This document shows, one piece after another, positions 42,399 to 50,765 of a stretch of DNA of 64,000 nucleotides. Both the position numbers and the translations under genes were made by a program. How positions within the stretch are numbered: the stretch's first letter is position 1; every line of letters starts with the position of its first letter. Under the pieces are notes generated by a model. That model saw nothing but the letters and a program-made list of their open reading frames with translations. It did not search any database and was not told where the DNA came from. The DNA comes from Bowmanella dokdonensis (GTDB lineage: Bacteria; Pseudomonadota; Gammaproteobacteria; Enterobacterales; Alteromonadaceae). Location of the stretch: assembly GCF_017254865.1 (NCBI RefSeq), contig NZ_JAFKCV010000005.1:1-64000 (forward strand). The letters are read 5' to 3'.

Positions 42399-43906
42399 CA
42401 GTAAATTTTCCGGGCCTTGCAGTGCTGGTCGATAAAGTTCTGGTGTGAGGGCATATAATCCACCGACTTGCGGATGACCCCGCGGATACTTTCCAGTCGG
42501 CGAGCCAGTTCCTCCTCGCCAAACACGTCCACCAGCGGATGGTAGCCCCGGGGTTCGATGCCCTGCCCCAGCATGACTTCGAACCAGCTAAGATCACTGA
42601 ACATTTCGTTATTGAAACGGAATACCCGGCCGTTGGAACGGAATTGCTCGATTTTCTGGGTCAGTTCTTCCGGCACTGCCATGGTGCGGCAGTAGTCCCA
42701 GAAGGGTGAATCATTCCGGTTGGTGGCGTGATAGTGCAGGATCAGGAAGTCCCGGATCCTGTCATAGTCAAAATGCATCTGGCGGTTGAATTCGTCAATA
42801 TCGGCCTGGGCAAACTGACGATCGGGAAAGAAGCTGAACAATTTGGAGATGGCAGCCTGTACCAGATGCAAGCTGGTGGACTCCAGCGGCTCCATAAAGC
42901 CTCCGGCAAGGCCCACAGCCAGGCAGTTCCTGTTCCAGAACTGCCTGCGTTTTCCGGTGACAAAACGGATCAGCCGGGGCTCGGCCAGTGGCTCGCCGTC
43001 CAGGTTGTCCAGCAAAATCCCGGTGGCTTCATCCTCTGACATAAAGCGGCTGCTATAGACATGGCCGTTGCCCACCCGGTGCTGAAGCGGAATGCGCCAT
43101 TGCCAGCCGGCCTTTTGTGCCGTGGCGCGGGTAAAAGGCCAGGGCTCGGTGCTGTTGGCGCTGGGCACGGCAATGGCGCGGTCACAGGGCAGCCAGTGGC
43201 TCCAGTCCTCAAAACCGGTTTTCAGGGTCTGTTCGATGAGCAAGCCGCGAAAGCCCGAGCAGTCGATAAAAAAGTCTGCTGCATGCTCGCTGCCGTCTTC
43301 CAGTACCAGTGAACGGAGAAAGCCGTTCTCATGCTGACGTACCTCTGTTACTTTGCCCTCGGTACGCACGACTCCCCAGCCCTCGGCAAGTTCACGCAGG
43401 TACTTGGCAAACAGACCCGCATCAAAATGAAAGGCATAGGCAATATTCGACAGGGGTGAGTTACCGGCGTCGACAGGGCGCATAAAGCGCTTCTCATGGC
43501 AGGCCAGGGAGGTCAGGGTATAGTCGTCCAGGGGTGCCGCCTTGCCCCGCGCGCGCATTTTCAGCCAGTAGTGATAGAACTGCACGCCTTCCATGTTCTT
43601 GCCCACGTCGCCAAAGGCATGGAAGTAGCTGCTGCCGGGTCTGTGCCAGTCAACAAACTGAATGCCCAGCTTGAAGGTGCCCTGGGTACGACGGACGAAT
43701 TCATCCTCATCCACGCCAATCAACTGGTTGTAGAGCATAATCTGCGGGATGGTGGCTTCCCCGACGCCCACCGTGCCGATCTGCTCGGATTCTATTACCT
43801 GGATCTGACAGTATTGATTTTTTAACACCTTGCCCAGCGCCGCTGCGGTCATCCAGCCCGCCGAGCCGCCGCCAAGAACAATAATTTTTCGCAATTTGTG
43901 GTTCAT
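42398..43906 (-). CDS. Flavin-dependent tryptophan-halogenase-like protein
   Basis: This 502-residue enzyme of the PrnA/RebH family has all motifs: GGGSAGW (residues 12-18), VGVGEATIP, Lys79 in TFKLGIQF, GWQWRIPLQHR and GFMEPLESTS. ATG 43906 is used because it opens the nucleotide-binding fold directly; the longer frame from 43969 overlaps the upstream gene. It is a paralogue of the enzymes at 35090 and 45329. It ends overlapping the DUF6445 start by one base and begins seven bases after the degenerate halogenase-like gene, so all four belong to one operon. Substrate unknown. Confidence 0.88.
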   Translation of the reverse strand: MNHKLRKIIVLGGGSAGWMTAAALGKVLKNQYCQIQVIESEQIGTVGVGEATIPQIMLYNQLIGVDEDEFVRRTQGTFKLGIQFVDWHRPGSSYFHAFGDVGKNMEGVQFYHYWLKMRARGKAAPLDDYTLTSLACHEKRFMRPVDAGNSPLSNIAYAFHFDAGLFAKYLRELAEGWGVVRTEGKVTEVRQHENGFLRSLVLEDGSEHAADFFIDCSGFRGLLIEQTLKTGFEDWSHWLPCDRAIAVPSANSTEPWPFTRATAQKAGWQWRIPLQHRVGNGHVYSSRFMSEDEATGILLDNLDGEPLAEPRLIRFVTGKRRQFWNRNCLAVGLAGGFMEPLESTSLHLVQAAISKLFSFFPDRQFAQADIDEFNRQMHFDYDRIRDFLILHYHATNRNDSPFWDYCRTMAVPEELTQKIEQFRSNGRVFRFNNEMFSDLSWFEVMLGQGIEPRGYHPLVDVFGEEELARRLESIRGVIRKSVDYMPSHQNFIDQHCKARKIY

Positions 43907-43913
43907 AACAGCC

Positions 43914-45332
43914 TTAGTATGAAGGGTGTGCCGGGCGCCCATCCAGACAACGGGCCAGGGTCTGGGCATGGCTGGGCATGTTGGTCACCAGGGTGTCCAG
44001 GCGGCGGCGGATCTGCGCCAGTGCCGCGCCAACCTGCGCCGGTTCATTATCGAGCAGCAGGCGGCTGGGCAGTTCAGGACGCAGGCCGAGCCCGTACAGC
44101 ATGGTCATCAGTTGCACCGGCCGGACGGCATCGGTTTCGGCCGTTGGCACCCTTCCCAGGCGGGCAAACAGCCTTCCTGTGTGAGTCTCAAGGGGCGTCT
44201 CGTGCAAGGTAAGATAAGTGTTCAGCTCCTCACGATACTGCTGCCAGTAACCATTAAACAATCTGGCCGTCGCCGGACACGAGGCCTGGTTGGGCAGCAT
44301 ATCCAGCCAGCTCACCAGCAGGGCCTGCAGCGGGCCCATTGCACCGAGCAGCGGACTGTCGAGGGTTTCAACAACCGGCCCGAGTTGCAGGCAGTTGCCG
44401 GTCCAAACCTCATCCGGTGAGCTTGTTTGGCGACTACGTAACTGCCAGTCAAGGGCGCCCAGGTTGCCGTCAAGCCAGGCCTGCACCTGATCCCGCTTCT
44501 GTACCTGTGGATCAAATTCGGTCTGCCACACGCAACCATTGGCCAGGGGGTGCCTTACCAGCCAACCCCAGGGCACCCGTTCTGCCGAGGTGCAGGGCTT
44601 GCCGGGGCCCTGTTGCGGATCCCCGGCAAAAAGCTGCAACATGACTGCGCCAGATTTCACCCCGGTCCGGGGCCGACAATCCAGACAGAAATCCACCGGC
44701 AGTGACTCACCGCCCGCCAGTTGCACTGAGGCTATGGGGCCCTGGGCTGTCTGTGCGGAAAACAGGGCATCGGCAGCGACAAAGCGGACCCCCTGGCGCT
44801 CACTGAAACGGCGCAACCAGGCACACAGGCCCTGACGGTCCAGGTGCAGGCCGAAATCGAGCATATCACGAAGATCCGTCCTGTTCGCCGGCGGCACAGC
44901 GAACTTGCCCTGCCAGGCGGCGAGTGCAGCCAGACAGTAAGGTTCCGGCCCTTGTTCTGCCTGGCCAGCCAGATAGCTGAACAGGCCCTGGGCAAATTCG
45001 GCCGCCTCCGACTTAAGACCAAGATGACCAAAGGGTACAAACCAGCGTGCGGGTCCGGCCGCCCCAGCTGCCTGATGTGTGAGCGCGTCCCGGTAATCCG
45101 TGCCGAGGTTAAAGGAGCCCCGGGCCTTGAGCAGTAGCTCCTGCCAGGACTGGCCCAACAGCCGGCACAGTCCGTGCAGTTCCGGGCCACTGGCCACACT
45201 GCCCGGTTCAGGTTCACCCGGTACTTCCACCGCTGTGCACCGGACACCCCAGGGACGCAGCTGGCTTGCAACCAGGGCGGCAGCCACCTGTAACCACAGG
45301 CCCTGGCCCAGTATGACAATCTGCATATTCAT
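43914..45332 (-). CDS. Degenerate tryptophan-halogenase-like pseudoenzyme
   Basis: The 472-residue product starts at ATG 45332, overlapping the upstream stop as ATGA. Length, gene position and scattered similarity (LGLKSEAAEFAQGLFSYL, DFGLHLDRQGLCAWLRRFSERQGV, TNMPSHAQTLARC) place it in the halogenase family. The key motifs are lost: the nucleotide fold reads LGQGLWLQV instead of GGGTAGW; the catalytic Lys is Asn75 (SFNLGTDY); GWxWxIP is VPWGWLVRHPL; and PLEST is replaced by TLDSP. The reading frame is nevertheless intact over its whole length, so selection seems to keep it as a non-catalytic partner. Binding of FAD is doubtful. Confidence 0.8.
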   Translation of the reverse strand: MNMQIVILGQGLWLQVAAALVASQLRPWGVRCTAVEVPGEPEPGSVASGPELHGLCRLLGQSWQELLLKARGSFNLGTDYRDALTHQAAGAAGPARWFVPFGHLGLKSEAAEFAQGLFSYLAGQAEQGPEPYCLAALAAWQGKFAVPPANRTDLRDMLDFGLHLDRQGLCAWLRRFSERQGVRFVAADALFSAQTAQGPIASVQLAGGESLPVDFCLDCRPRTGVKSGAVMLQLFAGDPQQGPGKPCTSAERVPWGWLVRHPLANGCVWQTEFDPQVQKRDQVQAWLDGNLGALDWQLRSRQTSSPDEVWTGNCLQLGPVVETLDSPLLGAMGPLQALLVSWLDMLPNQASCPATARLFNGYWQQYREELNTYLTLHETPLETHTGRLFARLGRVPTAETDAVRPVQLMTMLYGLGLRPELPSRLLLDNEPAQVGAALAQIRRRLDTLVTNMPSHAQTLARCLDGRPAHPSY

Positions 45333-46888
45333 GGGCGGCTCCGGTAGCCGTACAGGCTCTGGACGGCTGGCGGCTGGCTGCCGGGGTGCTGATTGCTTTG
45401 CAAGGCTTGGCTGTGCAGCGGCATTTGATGGGTTAATGACTGCAATTGCTGCTGGTACCCGGTCAGCCACTCTGCCACCGCGTCAGGCCGCTGGTTATCC
45501 AGACGGGCGTCCAGCCGCTCAGGGTAACAACCCTGGCCCAACATGACCGCCAGCCAGCTGGCCGGCTGGAACAGGCCCTGTCGATATTCAAGCAGATGGC
45601 CGGTTTCCCGGTACATGACCAGCCGCTGCGCCAGGCTGTCAGGAATGGGCATGGTTGCGCAGTGCCGCCAGAAGAGTTCCGGACGATGATTCAGTTTGTA
45701 ATGCAGAATCAGAAAATCCCTTACCCGCTGATATTCCAGCTCCATGCTGCGGTTAAAGTGATCACGCTCCACCTCGCTCACTGTGTCGCCGGGAAAACAG
45801 GCCAGCAGTTGCTGTATGGCCACCTGGATCAGGTACAGACTGGTGGACTCCAGCGGCTCCAGAAAACCCGAAGACAGACCGATGGCCACGCAGTTTTTCA
45901 GCCAGCTTTGCCGGCGTCGTCCGGTGACAAACCTTAAGGGCCGCGGCTCGTCCAGTGCCTGCTCCTGCAACCCCGCCAGCAGCAGCTCAGACGCCTGAGC
46001 ATCATCCAGATACGCACTGGCGTAGACCAGGCCGTTGCCGGTGCGATGTTGCAAAGGGATGCGCCACTGCCAGCCTGCGGCGGTGGCCAGGGCATGGGTA
46101 TAAACCGGAGGCGTTGGATCGGGCTGGCTTGGCACGGCCAGCGCCCGATCACAGGGCAGCCAGTGCTGCCAGTTGTCATAACCGGCCCTGAGGGTCTGCT
46201 CAATCAATACGCCAGCAAACCCCGTGCAGTCGATGAACAGGTCCCCTGCCAGTTGCCGGCCGTCTTCCAGCTGCAGGGCGCGGATATCGCCGCTGGCATG
46301 CTGATGTACCGCCGCCACCCTGGCATCCAGCCACTGCACGCCACGGGCCAGGCAATGCCGTCGCAGCAGCTGGGCGTACAGGGTGGCGTCCATATGAAAG
46401 GCATAGTTGAAAGCCGAGCAGGCCTCCCTTGGATCGGCAGACGGATAACGAAAACGATTGTTTTGCGCCATCAGCACCGCCAGGGAATAGTCTCCGAAGG
46501 CTTTCAGATCGCTCTGCTGGTGCTGACGCAGCCATAACCAGTATTGATGGAAAGGCAGGCCATTGAGGTCTTCACCGCTAAGGCCAAAAGGATGGTAGTA
46601 ATCCGCCTCTGCCTCGCCCCAGCCGGAAAATCGGATGGCCAGCTTGTAGGTGGCGCCCACGGCCCGGATAAACTCGGTTTCATCCAGGCCTATCCACTGG
46701 TTGAACTGGCGGATGTGCGGGATAGTGGCTTCGCCCACCCCGACTGTGCCAATCTGAGTGGATTCAATTACCTGAATGCTGAACCGGGCTGCGGGCAGAT
46801 ACTTAGACAATGCGGCGGCCGTCATCCAGCCTGCCGTGCCGCCGCCCAGAATAACAATCCGCTGCCTCTCAACCAACGCTGCCGTCAT
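45329..46888 (-). CDS. Flavin-dependent tryptophan-halogenase-like protein
   Basis: This 519-residue protein of the PrnA/RebH family is the first enzyme gene after the second receptor. It has GGGTAGW (residues 15-21), VGVGEATIP, Lys82 in TYKLAIRF, GWQWRIPLQHR and GFLEPLESTS. All catalytic motifs are present. Compared with its paralogues it has a longer C-terminal tail (about 25 residues, rich in Gln, Pro and Ser). It overlaps the degenerate halogenase-like gene by four bases, which couples their translation and suggests that the two products act together. Substrate and halide use are unknown. Confidence 0.88.
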   Translation of the reverse strand: MTAALVERQRIVILGGGTAGWMTAAALSKYLPAARFSIQVIESTQIGTVGVGEATIPHIRQFNQWIGLDETEFIRAVGATYKLAIRFSGWGEAEADYYHPFGLSGEDLNGLPFHQYWLWLRQHQQSDLKAFGDYSLAVLMAQNNRFRYPSADPREACSAFNYAFHMDATLYAQLLRRHCLARGVQWLDARVAAVHQHASGDIRALQLEDGRQLAGDLFIDCTGFAGVLIEQTLRAGYDNWQHWLPCDRALAVPSQPDPTPPVYTHALATAAGWQWRIPLQHRTGNGLVYASAYLDDAQASELLLAGLQEQALDEPRPLRFVTGRRRQSWLKNCVAIGLSSGFLEPLESTSLYLIQVAIQQLLACFPGDTVSEVERDHFNRSMELEYQRVRDFLILHYKLNHRPELFWRHCATMPIPDSLAQRLVMYRETGHLLEYRQGLFQPASWLAVMLGQGCYPERLDARLDNQRPDAVAEWLTGYQQQLQSLTHQMPLHSQALQSNQHPGSQPPAVQSLYGYRSRP

Positions 46889-46901
46889 TCACGCACTGTC
46901 C

Positions 46902-46941
46902 AAAATAAAAAAGTGCGCCCTGAACAACGTCAGGGACACAC
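46902..46941 (-). terminator. Rho-independent-type terminator after the second receptor
   Basis: Read on the minus strand, a stem with CCCTGA/TCAGGG (extended by GTG/CAC pairs) is followed by TTTTTTATTTT. It lies 27 bases after the receptor stop and 14 bases before the halogenase start. It should reduce transcription of the halogenase genes relative to the receptor. Confidence 0.75.
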
Positions 46942-46967
46942 TCACCACACACTGAGTCTTCAAAGGA

Positions 46968-49900
46968 TCAGAAATTGGCCCGCATCACCAGCGCTATCCG
47001 GCGATCCGAGACAAACCAGGAACGTCCGGCTTCCAGGCCATCGTTGTTCAGCACCATAATGGTTTCTGACTGGGAATTTGTCAGATTGGTGCCCTGCAGA
47101 CCAATGGTAAAGTGCTCATTAACGTTATAAAACACAGAGCCGTCCAGTTGCCCATGGTCGTCGTACCACAAGGGAGCCTTGCTGATCACGTCCCGGGTGG
47201 TCAGCAGATACTTTGACCGCCAGTTATAGGCCAATCGGGCACTCCAGTCACCTTTTTCATACATGCCCACCAGGTTGAAGGTGCGGTCGGACTGGCCTTG
47301 CAGGGGTACATTGTCCAAATCCACCCGGATACCGGTGTCATTGTCGGGATTGCCCACCCAGCTTTCATCTTCCAGGGAGGTCTCATTGTTGGGCACGCCG
47401 CCGGCATCTATATAAGTGAAACTGGCCTGCATCCCCAACCCGTCCCAGGGTTCGGGCAACATATCGAAGAATTGCTGATAGGCCACCTCAAGTCCATCCA
47501 GTTTTCCTTTGCCGCCGTTGATAGTGGTGGTCACCAGGTGGGTCTGGGAGGTGCCGGTGGTCGGATTGGTAAAGTTCTGCGGAAACGCCCCCTGGATAAA
47601 GTAGTTATCCAGATCCTTATGGAACAGGGTGAAGCTCAGTTGGCCCACATCCGCGAAATACCATTCCAGCGCCACGTCATACTGAACCGACTCCATGGGC
47701 TTGAGGAAAGGGTTGCCGCCACTGCCGGTCCAGGCCGGAATAAAGGAGTACTGGATCAGGTTATCCTCCGGCGGCGGCGGATTGTCAGGGTCTACCTCCC
47801 CTATGGGTCTGACGGCCTCCACAGGCTCGGAACCCAGGCTTGCCCGGTACTGCACATCCCCCATATCCGGCAGCGCCACCGCCTTGGAAAGGGCAAACCG
47901 GCCAACCAGATCCTCGGTCAGTTCCACCTTGATGTTGAAGCTGGGCAGCCACATCTTGAAGGTGGTTTCGGCCTTCAGGGCCGCTTCGGCGTCATTGCCG
48001 TAGGCCTGATCCTCGGCGGGCAAGTAGTTGATCTGATCGCCGATCCAGCGGTTGGCAGGATCGCTGATCAGTTCTTCAACCGTGTCATAGGTGCCGTTGT
48101 TAATCTGTTCCGTCACATAGTTAATGACGATCTCCGGCGTAATCTGCTGGCCTGCCAGTTCCCCCGGCGCCGGAAAGTCGGCCACCAGATCAGGGAAAGT
48201 AATGAAGCCCTCGGCTTCGCGGTCGAGCACCACATAGCGCATACCGACATTACCGCTGTAGCGCAGATCGCCGTCGCCTTCGAAGTTCAGCCGCAAATAA
48301 ATGGCCTTGTTGGTTTCTGTGGTGTCATTAATTTCACCCGGCGTAAAGATGCCGAACTCGGCATCCACGCCATCCCGCTGCGGATAAGGCATCCAGGTGC
48401 CACCCGCCGACATGTAGGGCTGGCGTGCCGGATTGGCGCCCATCAGTGAACGGACATAGGCTTCGGTGGCATGAATGGTCTGGTTGCCGGGAATATTGGC
48501 CACATCACCGTCATGGAAATCTGACCAGTCCACCAGCTCAAAGTCCTGCTCAGCGCCATCCAGGCCGGCCAGCCAGCCGGCAGGGGCGGCACCGGTAAAC
48601 TCAGGCGCAAGGGAACCCCAGTTCCAACTGGTGTTGCGCACCGTCTGTTCCCGCTTGGCATAACGCACCCCGGCCTGAAGTGATGTCAGGATACCTTTGT
48701 CCTCCAGGTAATATTCCCCGTCAAAACGCACGGCAAAAGACTCTCCCTCTGAGCGCTCATAGTGATCCATGGCGCTGCGCAGAAAATAGGAGTTGGGGTC
48801 CTGGAAATAATTGCTGTCCCCGGCCGAGTCGCCGCTGAAACCCGGATAGCCGCTGGCAAACAAATCAGGATTTTCGTCCCGGTACCCAAACCAGGGCTCA
48901 AGCAGCCGCATGGTGGGCGTGCCTCCACGAATGTCGTATTCCTGACCGGCAAAGCTACCGGTGTGGACCACCAGATCGTCATCACTGGTTTCGGCTTTGA
49001 CATACTGGAGATCGGTGCTCAGGTTAAGGCGATCGGTGGCCTTCCATTCAAGGTTCAAGGAGAAGTCTTCCACCAGGGTGTCGGTGTCTTTAACCCGGCT
49101 GTCAAACTGGGTCTTGTGACCAAACTGGCTGCGGGCATTGTCGCCCCAGGCTCTTGGTACATGATCGACGTTACCATCAGCGGCCCGCCAGCCGTCCACG
49201 CCCTGAGTAATAATGCCGGCCTCAAACAGCCCCTGATCATCAAATTCGAATTCTGTTCCTTCCAGCGGGCGGGAGGTGCGGCTGCCCAACGCCTGGTAGC
49301 TGCCCTGGTATTTGATCGCCTGCTCGTGCCAGGACAATCTGGCGTCGGAACGAATGTACTGGAAAGTGGCCAGGAAAGTTTCGTCTGCATTTTCAAACTG
49401 CAAGGCCGTGGCAAACCCCTTTCGCTCGCGTTCGTCAAATTTCTTTAACAGGTTGGAAGCGTTGGGCATCCAAACCACGCCCTGGCCATCCGCACCGGCA
49501 AAGTCTTCTGCACCGGGCAGCTCGGTGGCGTAATAAGTGGTGTAGGCGTCGGACTGGATACCGTGAGATTCTCCATACAACCTGGAATAGGCCAGATTGA
49601 ACAACATGCCAAACTCGGCGCCGCTGTCCAGTTCAAAGCGGTCACTGTACAGGGCCGAAAAGGTCGGACTGCCTTTTTCGGCAATATCGCCGTAGGAATA
49701 GTCGCCGCCAAAAGCAAATACCCGCCCGTCGGAATCGAAGGGTTTGCGGGTGCGCAGGCTGACGGTACCGCCTATGCCGCCTTCAATCATATCGGCAGTC
49801 TGGTTCTTGTAGATGTCCACGCCGCCCATCAGCTCGGGGGACACATCCTGAAACGACAACCCGCGTCCTGAGTTAGCCGTAAAGGAGTCGCGGCCGTTGA

Positions 49901-50300
49901 ATTCGCTGCGGGTCTGGGTCATACCGCGGATAATGGCGCCGCTGCCTTCCACACTGAAGTGATCGGGATCATCCGGGCCGGCAAAACGCTCAATGGACAC
50001 CCCCGGCACCCGTTGAATCGCCTCCAGTACGCTGCGATCCGGCAGTACCCCGATATCTTCTGCAGAGATCCCGTCTACTACAGTGTCCGAATATCGTTTC
50101 AGGTTTTGCGCACTTTCCAGATTGGCCCTTATTCCCCTGACTTCCACCACTTCAACGCCGTCTTCGCTCTTTGTTTCTTCGGTTGGTTCGGCTTCCTGCC
50201 CGTAAGCGCTGACTGACAAGCCGACAATAGCCATGGTCAGTAATGACCGCCTGAAGACTGGCATCTGCCCCGCTTTGCAATTCGAACTGTTCCGCACCAT
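46968..50300 (-). CDS. TonB-dependent receptor (oligosaccharide type)
   Basis: The 1110-residue outer-membrane receptor starts at ATG 50300. The open frame extends to 50432 but without signal-peptide features. Signal peptide LLTMAIVGLSVSAYGQ is followed by a TonB-box-like VEVVEVRGIR, the plug (DGISAEDIGVLPDRSVLEAIQRVPGVSI, IIRGMTQTRSEFNGRDSF, then TADMIEGGIGGTVSLRTRKPF) and a long barrel closing in MRANF. It differs substantially from the receptor at 37817, so the two probably take up different ligands. It heads an operon of three halogenase-like genes and DUF6445. Confidence 0.92.
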   Translation of the reverse strand: MVRNSSNCKAGQMPVFRRSLLTMAIVGLSVSAYGQEAEPTEETKSEDGVEVVEVRGIRANLESAQNLKRYSDTVVDGISAEDIGVLPDRSVLEAIQRVPGVSIERFAGPDDPDHFSVEGSGAIIRGMTQTRSEFNGRDSFTANSGRGLSFQDVSPELMGGVDIYKNQTADMIEGGIGGTVSLRTRKPFDSDGRVFAFGGDYSYGDIAEKGSPTFSALYSDRFELDSGAEFGMLFNLAYSRLYGESHGIQSDAYTTYYATELPGAEDFAGADGQGVVWMPNASNLLKKFDERERKGFATALQFENADETFLATFQYIRSDARLSWHEQAIKYQGSYQALGSRTSRPLEGTEFEFDDQGLFEAGIITQGVDGWRAADGNVDHVPRAWGDNARSQFGHKTQFDSRVKDTDTLVEDFSLNLEWKATDRLNLSTDLQYVKAETSDDDLVVHTGSFAGQEYDIRGGTPTMRLLEPWFGYRDENPDLFASGYPGFSGDSAGDSNYFQDPNSYFLRSAMDHYERSEGESFAVRFDGEYYLEDKGILTSLQAGVRYAKREQTVRNTSWNWGSLAPEFTGAAPAGWLAGLDGAEQDFELVDWSDFHDGDVANIPGNQTIHATEAYVRSLMGANPARQPYMSAGGTWMPYPQRDGVDAEFGIFTPGEINDTTETNKAIYLRLNFEGDGDLRYSGNVGMRYVVLDREAEGFITFPDLVADFPAPGELAGQQITPEIVINYVTEQINNGTYDTVEELISDPANRWIGDQINYLPAEDQAYGNDAEAALKAETTFKMWLPSFNIKVELTEDLVGRFALSKAVALPDMGDVQYRASLGSEPVEAVRPIGEVDPDNPPPPEDNLIQYSFIPAWTGSGGNPFLKPMESVQYDVALEWYFADVGQLSFTLFHKDLDNYFIQGAFPQNFTNPTTGTSQTHLVTTTINGGKGKLDGLEVAYQQFFDMLPEPWDGLGMQASFTYIDAGGVPNNETSLEDESWVGNPDNDTGIRVDLDNVPLQGQSDRTFNLVGMYEKGDWSARLAYNWRSKYLLTTRDVISKAPLWYDDHGQLDGSVFYNVNEHFTIGLQGTNLTNSQSETIMVLNNDGLEAGRSWFVSDRRIALVMRANF

Positions 50301-50427
50301 TGGTATGCTCCACTTAGGATTCTTTATTATGTTACCCGCCTCCGGCCTGATGGCCGGGGGTTTGTTCAGACTTGCCGGATTACCGGCCAGAGCTGGGCTG
50401 TCATGGCATTTTTGCAGATAACTGACT

Positions 50428-50443
50428 TGCAAAGGTTTTCAAG
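50428..50443. promoter_or_regulatory. Weak LacI-type operator-like site
   Basis: TGCAAAGGTTTTCAAG differs from the site at 50670 by one central base (G for C), which removes the CG centre. It lies 128 bases upstream of the receptor start codon and may be an auxiliary site. Confidence 0.4.
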
Positions 50444-50669
50444 CAGTGAAAGCGCATACATACAGCCTTCGACAGATAGTGCGCCAGGGTTGTCAGGGGA
50501 TCAAACCCACTCGGAAAAAACGCAAATGGTAAAACATAATTCGCAACATATTGTTAACAAGTAAATTTCGGAGAAGATGAGGAAATATCAATAAAATACA
50601 ATAGCATACTGATTTATAAGACGAATTTTCCTGATAGGGAAACTGACTAACGATCATAAGAGAGCGCCA

Positions 50670-50685
50670 TGCAAACGTTTTCAAG
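50670..50685. promoter_or_regulatory. LacI-type operator-like site
   Basis: TGCAAACGTTTTCAAG shares the 11-base run AAACGTTTTCA with sites at 41331, 41510, 58488 and 62846. It lies between the end of the GH115 gene and the receptor operon; the receptor operon is the only gene set it can precede. Confidence 0.7.
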
Positions 50686-50765
50686 CGACTACCGAAACAT
50701 TTGATTAACATGGTGGTGGGCGAAGCCTGCATTCAGCTTGTACGCTGGAGATTGGCAGGCCCCTG

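Larger units (their letters stand above)
50301..50765. other. Regulatory stretch upstream of the second receptor operon
   Basis: No gene is seen. The A+T-rich part (about 50520-50650) probably holds the receptor promoter. One good LacI-type operator-like site (50670) and one weaker (50428) flank it. Confidence 0.5.

Noticed and set aside
47298-48449. 383-codon plus-strand open frame opposite the second TonB receptor
   Set aside because: Antisense shadow of the receptor barrel; no signal peptide or motifs.
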